In this document: in pieces, positions 7,205 through 18,700 of the stretch
Layout of the letters: each line of letters begins with the position of its first letter
Position numbering within the stretch: position 1 is the first letter of the stretch
The notes under the pieces: generated by a model
The model's database searches: none
Told to the model about the DNA's origin: nothing
The model's input: only the letters and a program-made list of their open reading frames with translations
Translations under genes and position numbers: made by a program
Source of the DNA: an uncultured Bacteroidales bacterium
GTDB lineage: Bacteria; Bacteroidota; Bacteroidia; Bacteroidales; Paludibacteraceae
Direction of reading: 5' to 3'
Assembly (NCBI GenBank): GCA_937911935.1
Contig: CALDQH010000010.1
Location: 1-33,591 of the forward strand
Length of the DNA: 33,591 bases

Positions 7205-8593
7205 TTATTGTTGTGTTTTCTTTAAATATTCTTGTTTTTTTGCTTCGTTACGAGCATCGATAGCGGCATCTTCTTCTTTAGCAGCCTTGCCTTCTTCGGT
7301 AGATTCGTCGTATTGTTCAATGTCTTGGTTTTCGTCCAAAATAATACGAACTTCTACACGACGGTTTTGTGCGTGTTCTTCTTCGGTTTGAGCGTTAGGC
7401 ACTTGCAAACGACGTTCGCCATAACCAACAGCTTCTAACACAGATGGATCAAAGTTTTCGCGGTCGATAAGCATTTGTTTGATGGTTTCTGCACGACGTT
7501 GTGACAATTTATCGTTGTATGCATCCGAACCACGTGAGTCTGTATAACCCGAAATTTCGAAACGGCAATCGGGGAAGTTACGCATTTCGTTTGCCAAACG
7601 AGACAAGTCTTGGAAGAATGCTTCGTCCAAAATATCACGGTCAAAGTCGAACAAGAAGAATACCCAATAGAAACGACGTTTCTTTTCTTCGTAGGTAGGT
7701 TCTGGCTCTGGTTCGGGAGGAACAGGGTGGAACAAGAAGATATCATCATTACCACCACGATTCGAGATTAGCATAGGCACAGAATCCCAAACCAACATGT
7801 TGTAGTTTTCGCCTGCTTCGTTGTATGGATTGTTGAATTTAATCGGTTCTTTCCAAGTAGTATCTTGGGTAGCAGCCGAATAAACTGCCATTACACCATC
7901 GCGAGCACTCGAAAAATAAAGAATGCTATCGCCTTCCCAAACAGCCCAGTCGTCATCAGCGGCACTATTCAATTCGGTTACATTAACAGGATAAGACCAA
8001 ATGCGTTGCTCCTCGTCTTCGATTTCTACGTAATACAAGTCGCGACCACCTTTGCCACCTTCCATGGTAGAACTAAAATAAACGCGATCGTTATCTTGGC
8101 TCATGGTAGGATTATAAAATCCTTCGATGTAAGGCAAACGATAGTTCCAACCCGCACTTTGCACAAACGAAACACCCGTACGCGATTTTACAGTACCTTG
8201 GATGCGCATGCGTTTGCCAGGTTGCCATTTACCGTTGATATCGCTGATACTTTCGTACAAATATTCAGCCTTATAATCTTGGTTATATTGACCATAATAC
8301 AGACGATTGCGTTTTTTATCGTATGCAACGGTTCCCGAGATTTTAAGCAAATCAAAATCGGCACATGGTTGTGGATTATCCAATTCGCCAACCGAATCTA
8401 ATTTGGTTACATAAACTTTATCCTCGCGTACAAAAACAAAAGTACTGTCTTTGTAAGGCGATAAGGCAAATTCTTTCTTCTCGGTACTACTTTGCGTAGG
8501 GTCGAAAGTGTAACCTTCGCTGTATTTTGGACTAATTGTAGCCAGCAACACCGCAGGTACCAATGCCATTAAGCAAAAAAACATTCTTTTCAT
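7205..8593 (-). CDS. PD40 beta-propeller and OmpA-like peptidoglycan-binding protein (PorE-like)
   Basis: A 462-residue protein with a hydrophobic signal sequence (residues 1-19). Residues about 40-295 carry PD40/TolB-like propeller blades, for example NPTMSQDNDRVYFSS followed by GGKGGRDLYYVE. A PEPEPEPTYEEK linker near 297-308 leads to an OmpA C-terminal domain (about 310-425) with ISGYTDSRGS, LSQRRAETIKQML and NRRVEVRI, including the Asp and Arg that bind diaminopimelate. A charged tail follows. P. gingivalis PorE combines TPR, propeller and OmpA domains; the TPR part is missing here. It likely ties T9SS or adhesin complexes to peptidoglycan. The spacers to both neighbours are 16 bp, indicating an operon. 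Confidence 0.88.
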   Translation of the reverse strand: MKRMFFCLMALVPAVLLATISPKYSEGYTFDPTQSSTEKKEFALSPYKDSTFVFVREDKVYVTKLDSVGELDNPQPCADFDLLKISGTVAYDKKRNRLYYGQYNQDYKAEYLYESISDINGKWQPGKRMRIQGTVKSRTGVSFVQSAGWNYRLPYIEGFYNPTMSQDNDRVYFSSTMEGGKGGRDLYYVEIEDEEQRIWSYPVNVTELNSAADDDWAVWEGDSILYFSSARDGVMAVYSAATQDTTWKEPIKFNNPYNEAGENYNMLVWDSVPMLISNRGGNDDIFLFHPVPPEPEPEPTYEEKKRRFYWVFFLFDFDRDILDEAFFQDLSRLANEMRNFPDCRFEISGYTDSRGSDAYNDKLSQRRAETIKQMLIDRENFDPSVLEAVGYGERRLQVPNAQTEEEHAQNRRVEVRIILDENQDIEQYDESTEEGKAAKEEDAAIDARNEAKKQEYLKKTQQ

Positions 8594-8609
8594 ATTATCT
8601 GATTCTTAG

Positions 8610-11600
8610 TTATTTTTTAAAGATTTCAATGGTTCCTTTTTTCACATTGCCATCGGGCAAGGTTACGACGTAATAGTAAACGCCAGGCATTGCCATTTGA
8701 CCATTCGACAATTTACCATCCCAACCATTTTGCGTTTCTACAACAGGAGCACCAAAACGGTTATAGATTGCTGTTGGCAAATTAGGTTGCATGTCTTTTA
8801 CAAAATTGTCGTTTAGACCATCTTGTAAATAAGGTGTAAATACGGTAGGCCATACAACAGTGGTTGATGCAGTAGCCTCTCTGGTATTACATTCGCCAGC
8901 AACTACTACTTTGTATTCGGTATCAACGTATGGACGATCAAATGGATTGTCTGATTCTACCCCATTTACGTACCAAGTTACGGTATAATTGCTACCATCT
9001 ACTTCTAACTTTTTGGTATCGTCTGCACCAACTATAATTTTGCCTACTTCGGGTGTTAACGAAATGCTATAAACAGAATCTTTTACAGTAACTGTCACAT
9101 CTGTATAAGCCTCGCAATTGTCTGTATTGGACGATTCAATTTCATCCAACGAAGCGGTAATTTGATAAGTAGTGCTTCCTACTTTGGTTGGATCGGCTGT
9201 TGTAACCTCTGCGCCTGTTTCGTCTTTAAAGATAAGGTATTTATACGCTGTGTATTTACCATCAAAATCTTTAAGCGATTCTGTAACATCTACCAAATCT
9301 TGCAAGTTAATCAATTCTGCACCCTCACCTAATACACATAGCACAGAATCATGAACCACAGGTATAGGCGTTTGCTCTTTAACTCGGTAGTTTACAGTAA
9401 CAGTATCACTATTACATAGTTGTTCGTTACCTTTATTATATACATACAAGGTTGTATCTACGGGCAAATAACTATTAAACGAACTATTGATAGCAGGTTG
9501 TTTATTTGCATCTAACCATACCAGATTATTCATATTCTCTGGCGATGGAGCAGACAACAAACTATTATACGACACTTCTCCTTCGACAGGACACATGTTG
9601 TAAGCATACTTTTCTGGATAACGATCGGCAACTGGTTTTTCTGCTTTTTGGCGAATGGTCAAAACAAGTTCCTTTTTCCATTTTGTTTCTGTCTGAGCAT
9701 CGAACGAAGCATAAGGTTTGCCTTTGATATAAGAAATATAAGCCTTAATACTGGTTGAAGATACTTCGCTTTCCAAAACTTTAAATTTCAATCCAACCGA
9801 AGCAGAGGCATTTGCTGTCATCACACCCAATTCCCATTTTCCAGTTTCTGGATTAAACTCACGGCAGATTTGCTCTTCCGAAAGTTCCAATATCTTTTTA
9901 TCCCACTCTACCATCACAGCAATATCCCAAATGGTAGCAGGTAGATCGTCTTCGCCACTCACAGATACAGAATAAATAAATTCTTCTCCAACGCAGAAAG
10001 AAGTGATACCATCGTCTATTCTGGCACTTAATTCAACATCGCCACAGGTTTTTACCTCGATGACTACCGAACCGTCAGCCCAACGTTGGCAATATTCTTT
10101 GCCGTTAAGGGTTTCTGTTACTTGAACTTTAATGGTATTGGCACCAATTGTCCAACTATAGGCAGCACCTGCATTTGCATCCGCATATAGTTTATTCAAA
10201 TCCAAGGTCATGTAATTTTTACCTTCATCATTTTTAAAGGCAATATCTTCCACAAATAGAGCATCATTGACATAAATGGCTACAGAAGCTGCATCACCCA
10301 CATTGTTAGAGGTAAGCTGAAGCGCAGGAACGGATGCTGTATTTTTTCCATCCTTATCAACAATTACACACACCGATGTTTCATTCGATGGGTTGACCAA
10401 AGTAGATGTACCACAGTCAAGTGTATAGGTCAAAACATTTTTCGAAAAGACAGCTTCTGTTTGCTTACCTGGTTTATAGTTTCCTCTTTCTACTTCAGTT
10501 TTAATAACAGGATTACAAGCGCCAGCATCTAAGGCAGAAGCCACACAGGTAATTTGCACTAAATCGGGGATAGAATCAAAGAGATCTTTTGCTATTGCTT
10601 TACCTACATAATAACCACTTTCTTCATCCAATATCATATCTGTTAGGTAGGTGTAGGTTGTATCGGTTCCATCAATATGCACTTGATACGCCTGCATACA
10701 AACGTCTTGTCCTAACGAGCCAAAGTCAATTTTAGGAACACGCATTAGGGCGGCGTCGTTAATGGCAGGTGCCAGCATGGTTTCTGTCATTTCGTCATTT
10801 TCGACATCGTAAAAATGCATTGTAAAGGCTGGCGTACACAAATCTAAACTAATATCATCCACCAACAAGTCATTACCACTACCAGTTCCTGCACCTTTAT
10901 TATCAATAACCACTCGGAATTTACCGCCATCGTCTTTTACAGTCCATGACACCTGGCTACGTTGCCAACCTTCTCTTTCGGTAACCTCTGACTTGATGGT
11001 TGCAACATTCTCCCACTCCGATTCACTTTTGCCATCTTTTAAGAATTGGATGATCATTTCCATTTTAATAGGATTGAACGCAAGCCCTGGTCTTTCTCTG
11101 GCAGCAGAAGCAAAATAAGCCGAGAATGTTAAAATGGAGTTTTTACGTATGTTTTTTGCTTCGTCAGTGGTTAATTCACGTTGATAAGCAATACCAGCTT
11201 CCTTAAAGTTGATCAACAACATACCGCCATAAGGACCTGTTTCGGTATCGTTATACAAACTATGGTCTGGCAAATCACGGAACCACTGAAGTCTTGCCAA
11301 ACAAGTTGCGTCTACTTTGTTATCATTATCACTACCTTCGCCACAACCGCTATAATAAGGGTTGGCTACTACTGCATAGTAACCATCGCCTACTTTATAG
11401 GGAGCTTCTTGGTAAGTGTATCCACTAACAATACCATCATACTTATCTTTTTCTCCACGACTATCCTCATTAGTTAGCGTACCAAAGTCTTCGTGAAAAA
11501 TATTAGACCCTTTTGTATTAACACCGCAAGACTGAATGGTATAAATAACACAAAATGCTTCTTTATACAAGTCATTGCCTACCAACTTACGTGCTACTTT

Positions 11601-12557
11601 AAAATCCCATCTTTCTTCAGCTGGAATTTTACCGTCTGCCAATTCTAAGGTATTGGTAGCTGTTTCGCCTAATTTTTTATAAGTTGTTCCTTTATCCGAC
11701 GAGAAATACCAAATGTAGTTGCCTTCTGTTTTATCGTCTGCAGTAGCGGTAAGTTTAATCGTTGCAGGGGGATCCGACAAATCAAATTCCCTAACACTAC
11801 TTTTAAGAGTCAAACTTGCAGGTGATTCGGAGCACTGGATCTCAGGATAATAGTTATTTGCGCTACCATGAGGAGCACCCGACTCCTGTAAAGCATAAAT
11901 TTTAACCTTAAAGGTACCTGTTTCGCATGCTTTCACATATGTTGATAGTTGCTGATTCGCAGACTGACCTACTTTCCATGCATCATTTTCGCCCACCCAG
12001 AACATGTAGTCAACTGGATTACCAGTATAACCGTCAATGGTAAAGGTTGTTTCGTATTCGTAGTTTTTAGATCCAGCAACAGGAGTAAGTTCAAATTTCT
12101 CGTGATAGCCAATATCATTATTATATACATCTATCACATAAGGTTCGTTAACAGTACCCGCAGCACTTCCGCCACCTTCGCCGCAAGTTCCGTTGTGTGG
12201 GTAGTAGTTTTTATCACCAGAGTCTGTGTAAATGTATATAGTCATTGTACCCGAAGTACAGGACGGGATATATTGACTCAAAAATACATTATCAGATTTG
12301 CCTTCATTCCAGCCACCATTACCAACCCAAAATTTATAATCATTGGTATTTCCCGTATAATTATCAATGGTAAAGGTCGCTTTCATTTGAGTACCATTAC
12401 CCGTTGACACAAAGGATGTTTTTTTAGAGCCAGATCCATCTGCTGCCTTGTACACATCAATCACGTAATCCGCATACGCGTTTGCAGTAACACAAAACAA
12501 GGCACTTAATAGGACTACCAATCGAATTAGCATGATTTTTGCCTTATTCATTTTCAT
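8610..12557 (-). CDS. Large T9SS-secreted surface protein with gliding-motility-type C-terminal domain
   Basis: 1315 residues. A signal peptide (about 1-29) is followed by two similar modules of about 100 residues, both opening with YVIDVY and containing TFTIDxYTGNxxDYxFWVG. Residues about 354-575 form a jelly-roll-like module (HEDFGTL to DDISLDLCTP). Then come Ig-like and cohesin-like beta domains. The last about 80 residues (WPTVFTPYLQDGLNDNF, YNRFG, MAMPGVYYYVVTLPDGNVKK) are the CHU_C / gliding-motility-associated type B sorting domain that directs T9SS export. Probably an adhesin; the ligand is unknown. It is first gene of the cassette with OmpA and PorP/SprF. The ATG at 12557 is used; a second ATG at 12551 is also possible. 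A canonical promoter lies at 12663-12633. Confidence 0.9.
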   Translation of the reverse strand: MKMNKAKIMLIRLVVLLSALFCVTANAYADYVIDVYKAADGSGSKKTSFVSTGNGTQMKATFTIDNYTGNTNDYKFWVGNGGWNEGKSDNVFLSQYIPSCTSGTMTIYIYTDSGDKNYYPHNGTCGEGGGSAAGTVNEPYVIDVYNNDIGYHEKFELTPVAGSKNYEYETTFTIDGYTGNPVDYMFWVGENDAWKVGQSANQQLSTYVKACETGTFKVKIYALQESGAPHGSANNYYPEIQCSESPASLTLKSSVREFDLSDPPATIKLTATADDKTEGNYIWYFSSDKGTTYKKLGETATNTLELADGKIPAEERWDFKVARKLVGNDLYKEAFCVIYTIQSCGVNTKGSNIFHEDFGTLTNEDSRGEKDKYDGIVSGYTYQEAPYKVGDGYYAVVANPYYSGCGEGSDNDNKVDATCLARLQWFRDLPDHSLYNDTETGPYGGMLLINFKEAGIAYQRELTTDEAKNIRKNSILTFSAYFASAARERPGLAFNPIKMEMIIQFLKDGKSESEWENVATIKSEVTEREGWQRSQVSWTVKDDGGKFRVVIDNKGAGTGSGNDLLVDDISLDLCTPAFTMHFYDVENDEMTETMLAPAINDAALMRVPKIDFGSLGQDVCMQAYQVHIDGTDTTYTYLTDMILDEESGYYVGKAIAKDLFDSIPDLVQITCVASALDAGACNPVIKTEVERGNYKPGKQTEAVFSKNVLTYTLDCGTSTLVNPSNETSVCVIVDKDGKNTASVPALQLTSNNVGDAASVAIYVNDALFVEDIAFKNDEGKNYMTLDLNKLYADANAGAAYSWTIGANTIKVQVTETLNGKEYCQRWADGSVVIEVKTCGDVELSARIDDGITSFCVGEEFIYSVSVSGEDDLPATIWDIAVMVEWDKKILELSEEQICREFNPETGKWELGVMTANASASVGLKFKVLESEVSSTSIKAYISYIKGKPYASFDAQTETKWKKELVLTIRQKAEKPVADRYPEKYAYNMCPVEGEVSYNSLLSAPSPENMNNLVWLDANKQPAINSSFNSYLPVDTTLYVYNKGNEQLCNSDTVTVNYRVKEQTPIPVVHDSVLCVLGEGAELINLQDLVDVTESLKDFDGKYTAYKYLIFKDETGAEVTTADPTKVGSTTYQITASLDEIESSNTDNCEAYTDVTVTVKDSVYSISLTPEVGKIIVGADDTKKLEVDGSNYTVTWYVNGVESDNPFDRPYVDTEYKVVVAGECNTREATASTTVVWPTVFTPYLQDGLNDNFVKDMQPNLPTAIYNRFGAPVVETQNGWDGKLSNGQMAMPGVYYYVVTLPDGNVKKGTIEIFKK

Positions 12558-12632
12558 AATATTGATTTTAAGTATTTTATTTTGATTCTAAGTTTTTTAT
12601 ACAACCTACTTGAATGTATAGTAAGCATCGTA

Positions 12633-12663
12633 CAAATATAATTGAAATCTAAAAAATTACAAA
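12633..12663 (-). promoter_or_regulatory. Promoter of the T9SS adhesin-OmpA-PorP cassette
   Basis: On the minus strand TTTG (12663-12660) and TATATTTG (12640-12633) are 19 bp apart, matching the Bacteroidota consensus. The -33 word lies in the T-tract of the upstream terminator. The predicted leader is about 70 bases. Confidence 0.65.
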
Positions 12664-12699
12664 AAAAAATCCCCGTTTCGTGATTAGAAACGGGGATTT
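12656..12699 (-). terminator. Intrinsic terminator of the giant adhesin gene
   Basis: A 13-bp perfect stem (12667-12679 with 12687-12699), rich in G-C in the middle (CCCCG / CGGGG), with a 7-base loop, is followed on the minus strand by a run of eight or more T. It is 70 bases downstream of the stop at 12769. Confidence 0.85.
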
Positions 12700-12768
12700 A
12701 CCTATTCTTTGTTAAAACTTTTCAGAAATCTTGCACATAAAATTTAAATATGCGCATGTTTATCTGTA

Positions 12769-15700
12769 TTAGAATTTAACAATTTCGATGGTTCCTTTCT
12801 TAACATTACCGTCAGGCAAGAATACAGCATAGTAGTAAACACCTGGCATGGCCATTTCGTTGGCACCCATGTTTTGATTCATTACACCATCCCAACCATC
12901 GGTTCCTTTAAAGATTTGCACACCAAAACGGTTGTAAACATCCAATTCGAATCCTTTGGCAAAGGTTTCGTTTAGACCGTTGTTGTTGTATGGAGTAAAG
13001 GCGGTAGGCCATACAACCTCTACATCAACTTCTTTGGATAAGGTATTACAACGTCCTTTGGCTGCAACAACAAATTTGGTATCCACATAAGGTTTGGTTA
13101 CGTATTCTTCGCCTTCTACCTCTAACACTTTATCGTTTACCATCCATTTATACGAATCTACTTCTACCTCGGCAGGTGTTAAGGTTACCACGACATCTTC
13201 GCCACCAACCATTACTTTATCGTCCGAAATAGCTAAATCAAAATCAACCAAACCTTCGATGTGTACGGTAAAGGCTGTACGTTCACTTTCGCATGCACCT
13301 TGGTTGGTATTGGTTACATAATAGGTAGTTGTCGTATTCGCATTAGAAGCATCAAATGCATCTGCAATAGGCGTACCACCCTGTGCAACGTCATAGAAAG
13401 TTAACTTGTACGACTCGGATGTTACCAATGGGCTAAAGGTTTCCGATTCTGCTTTGACACATTCATCGTAATCTTTTACGGTGGGTGCAGGAGTTGCAGG
13501 TTTCAAATTAACAGCTACAGATTGCGCCTTGCCCATACAACCATTACCATCTACCTGTTGACCTTGCGCATAATATACATGGTATTGTTCTACCTCGAAG
13601 GCCGTTTCTGTTATTTGTTGTGTAAGTCCCTCGTCTGTATAGAACACCACTGTATCTGCCAATGTATTCTCTCCTATCGCATCGGTCAAATTGATGGAAG
13701 CAGGCAAACAAACACCTGGTAGCATTACTACATCTACCATGGGTTCTTGTTTATTAACGCTTAGTTTTTTTGAAGCTTCGCCTACACAGTCACTTGTCTT
13801 ATCGGTAACAAAGACGGTGTATTTTTTGTCGTCCGAAACCGCTTTAGAAGTACCATTTCCGACGATAGTTCCAGCTTCATTCTTCCATACATAGCTATAC
13901 GTTCTATCTTCTATTTTATTGGTAATTTCAGAAGAAATGGTTACTTCGGGTTTTTTACATGTAATCGTTGTGGTGTCGGTAGTTAGTTTGATGATTGGCA
14001 GGATCTTACGATCTTTCAACACAATGCTTGTATCTTTTGCACATCCATACTGATTGGTACCTGTAACCGTATAAGTTCCTGCATCGCTCACTTCAATGCT
14101 CTCATCGTCCGAGCCTGTACTCCATTTATAAGTAAGTGCACCGCTTGCGGTTAATGTATTAATTCGACAATACTGTACCGAATCAGTAGCAGCTATCTCT
14201 ACCTTAGGCAAATCGGTGCGTTGTGGAACGACAATGGAGTCTTTTTCTACACAACCATTAACCGCGGTTGCCGTTACAAAATACTTAGCAGAATCGCTTA
14301 CGGTAATAACCGCATCGCTACCTACGTTGCTTAATCCTGCATCGTCTTTTTTGGTCCAACTATAGCTTTGCATTTCCACGTTGCTGACAGTAGCTGTTAA
14401 TTTTGCATCGGGCAACAAACAAGTCAAGGTATCATTCGACGATGCAATAGACAACACTGGTTTTGTTTGATCTGCATCGATTGTGACATCTTCGTAAGCA
14501 GAACAACCATTATCGCCTACTACTGTAACACGATAGGTATCCTTCTTATCTACCGTTGCTGCATGGGTCGTATTATCTACTCCAATCACATTGGTACTCC
14601 ATGTATAAGTAATATTTTGGTTACCTATTTCGGTAGCATTGCTAATAGAAGGCACCAATGACAAGGTATCTTTATCGGCTGCACAAGTAAGAGCAGTTGC
14701 AGGTTTACCCGCAGCATCCAATACCGACACTGACACAATAGGATCTTTGGTATTGCTTAAAATCGTTTTTACTGCCGATGCCGAACAGCCATTGTTAGGA
14801 TTGGTTACTGTTACTTGATATACATTGGCTTTATCTACGGTGATTGAACTACTTGTAGAAGCGTTTGTATCGTTCCATTTGTAAGTTACGCCCGATACCG
14901 TACTTGATGCGGTTAGTTCTAACGAAGTAAGCGTACAAGTCAAAGTACTATCGTTAATCGCATACAAACCTGATGGCATGGAAATTTTAGCATCCGGCGC
15001 TACAAAATCTTCTTTTACAGTAAGGGTTAAAGCATCCGATGCACAATTATCAGCCGAATAGCCCACAACCGTATAAGTTCTTGGCGAGACATCTTCTCGC
15101 GACAAATTTAATTCATCGTCTGTTGTTACTGTACCATTAGCATCGGTCCACTTGTAGGTTGAAGTACCCGAAACCGTTACCGTTTGGGTTTGGTTATTAC
15201 ACTTAAGTGTAACGTCTTCTTCCGTAAGCGAAATGGTGGGTTTTGCCAACACCTGTACAGTAACCTTGGTTGGTGTTTCGCTGGGGCACTTACCATTTTC
15301 GGTATTGATGATATAGTAATTCTTTGGACCAAATGCCTTATTCAACTCGATAACAGGTTCTGCTGTAAGTGGGTCTTGCTTCATTACTCCAGTGGCATCT
15401 TCTTCGTAATATTGCAAGCTGAATTTATCCGAACCTACCAACGACGAAAGCGACAACTTTTGGGTACTTGTAGGATCGGCACAAGTTTTGCAAGTAGCGT
15501 TTTCACCCACCAAATCATTTAGCTCCACATTGCCAGAAATGGGTTTCACTGTCAATGTTTGTTTATCTTTCGCAGGACTATTAGTCCACGAATCGTAGGG
15601 TATGCCATTAGATTCGGTTACATGCATTTTAAATTCTTCGTCCGCTTGTGCAATAAAGGTAATTGTTAAGGTTGCTGTGGCTTTTGATGGGAAAGTTGCA

Positions 15701-18700
15701 ATCTCCCACTTTCCGTTTTGATAATCACCCATATCGTAATCAAACTGCTTCGCATTATCAACTACACCTTGGTTGCCCGACCACGTTTGCCATAATTTTA
15801 CATCGCTCAAATCGGCATCACCTTCATTTGTTATGGTTGCTGTTAACGTAATGGTATCTCCGAAACAAGGATTAGCATTCGATAACAAATAAGTCAACGT
15901 AAAGTCAGCACAATCTTTAACGCTCAACGTGGTATACGTTTTTTCTTCGGTACCACATCCGTTGGTTGCTTTGTAAGTAAGTTTTTTGCCATCGTGACTC
16001 TCGATAGATAGTTTGTCAATAGAGGTAATGGCATCTCCTGCTAAATACCATCCTTGCCCTGTAATATCTGTACCACCATTGTCGACCGTTACTGCTGGCA
16101 ATGTCAATGCTGTGCCTGCACATAAATCACCCAAGGTGGGTTCATCTAACGTAAACGAAGGTTTATTAAGAATCGACATACTATTCGACGCAATTGCCAC
16201 CGTTTCACTGGCTGTATATTCATTCGTACCCGATCTGCTTACATAGGCCGACGAATTGAAAGCTTTTTCAACATTGGTTAGTGTAATTGTTAACTTATTC
16301 TTCGTTCTTTTTGCAAGTGTGCCAACGGACCAAATAAATTGCTCGTTCCGTTTACTAACAGATGGAGGCAATTCAAAGGTTTGATCCGCAAGACCTGTAA
16401 TGGTTACCTCAACACCTGTTTGATCCATGGTCTCGGATGTATTGGTCAACGTCAAGGTCAATGTAACATTACCACCTTTACAAACTTTTGTCGCAGGGTT
16501 TGCTGTATATTCTAACAGAAACTCAGAACAATCATTTACCGTAACTGTCGCAGGGTTACCATCTATTGGATCACATACCTTTGATGATTGTGACACAGTA
16601 ACATAATAACGATAGTTTTTATCGACTGCTTTTATTAGCGGGTTGGTAGTGTATGTTGCTTGGTTTTCACCAACAACAGCAGTGTAATTAATACCACCAT
16701 CGGTCGATTCGTACCATTGGTATTGCAAATCGTCACCCGTTGCTTTTACTTTTAGAGTCGCCTTTGTATCGCTACAGATGGTCGTATCTTTCACATCTGT
16801 AACAATGGTTATTGATTTTACATCTACTGTTACGGGTAGTATTACACTCGCATCTACTGTATTTGTACAATAAGCATCTTTTACTTGTGTAAAGGTAAAG
16901 GTAGCTTTTGATGTTGGATTCACTGCAAACGAAGATTCTACGCCAGACTCATCTTTGGTGCCCAAATTAGCAATATCAAAGGTTTGTGTAGCGTCATTCA
17001 TTTCTCTTAGCATGGTGAGGGTGTACTGACCTAACCCACCAGCAATGGTATAGTTGATCTTTGTAGAACCGCCGGTACAAATTGCACCTTTTTCAGCACT
17101 GATTGATTCTAACACAGGTCGTTGGCGTACGGTAAGCTTAGCCGCATTACTTGGAACGGCAGCTGTCGAGCCGTTCGATGTAGATGCGACTACACGGTAA
17201 TAGGTTACATTAGGGTTTGTATAAACGGGATTCTCTATGCTATACTCTAACTTTGTTGCGCCAGCAATATCTACCCAATTGATTTTATCTGAGCTTTTTT
17301 GCCATTGGTAGGTATCTGCCACATTTGCTTCCGCAGTAAACGTTACTTTTTCTCCTTCACAGACAATTGCATCTGCTGGATGTTTGGTAATAGTAATAGC
17401 AGGAAATGTAGCATAAATGGTTGCCACATTAGTAAGCGCAAACAAACCGCATATTGACTTATCAGTTCCATATTCCAAAACCTGATCCATTGTTTCGAGC
17501 GAATTGGCTATAATTACTCGATAATTGACAGGCGAGTTTTCTGGTTTTACATGCAAAGTATCTTTATTCTGTACAGGTGCTGCCAACAGGTTAGTCCATC
17601 CTCCTTTACCTACTTGTTGTTGCCACATGTAGTATGGATTTGTCATCATGCCACTCATCATGTTAGAGGTAAGCACTTCCTTTTCCCCTGCAACAATGGT
17701 AGCAGACGAAGTTCCATTACTACAAAGCAATTCGGCTTCAGGAGCACATACACTAAATGAAATATCGTCAATCAACAAGTCATTACCATTGTTACCTGCA
17801 GGCATATTGTTCACTAACTGTATGGTTACAGGACTTTCCTCTAAGGCGCCCGAGTTAAACATGGCAGAAATTTGTTGCCAACCTGATTTTACATCAATAT
17901 TATCCACCTCATAGGTATCAATAATACTACCATTAGCACCGCCTCTGCGGAGCACAAATTTAGCGCCAATTGGATCTGCATTGGAGATGTTGGCTTTCAT
18001 AAACCATGCCGAGAAATTGATATAGGTATTATCGCAAATGTTATCTACCGTACGTTGATAAATAAGGTCTTTTCCATCCGATCCATCTTGACAGTTTACC
18101 AACAACATACCGCCATACATACCTTCTACCACAGCACCCTGTGTATGATCATATGTATCCTTAAACCAATATTTGTTTGGGGTTTGACAATCTGTGCAAG
18201 AATTAGCGCTACTACTTATTTCGTCACATCCAGCCCACTTTGGGTTGGCAACAATGGCATACTCTCCACCATTTTTAACAGGCACACATGATGACTTATA
18301 GTTATAACTTGGAACAAAATCAGACGAAGCACGATTCTCTGCTTCTGCTAATTGTCCAAAATCATCCGTAAACAAAACTTTGGTACTTTCGCTATTACAC
18401 TTAACTGCTGGAGTAATTTTAATGGTAGCTTCAATACCAGTTGTCGTATCCTCCACCTTGTAGGTATAGCTTCCATCTACTACCAAACTATAAGTTGCAT
18501 TCGTTTCTCCACTAATAATCGTATAATCGGCATCGTCTGGTGCTTTTTTATACCATGCATAATCGCCATTACTACCCAAACCACCTTTTGCGGTTAGCGT
18601 AATATTGTCTTTCATGTAGTAGGGAGGATTTTGCGATACTGCAATTGACATAGACCCTGCAATGGTAATAATCACTTTATCACCGGGAGTAAAATCAAAA

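Noticed and set aside
7865..8401. 178-codon open frame on the plus strand
   Set aside because: It is antisense to the OmpA-like gene, with no recognisable domain and no promoter.
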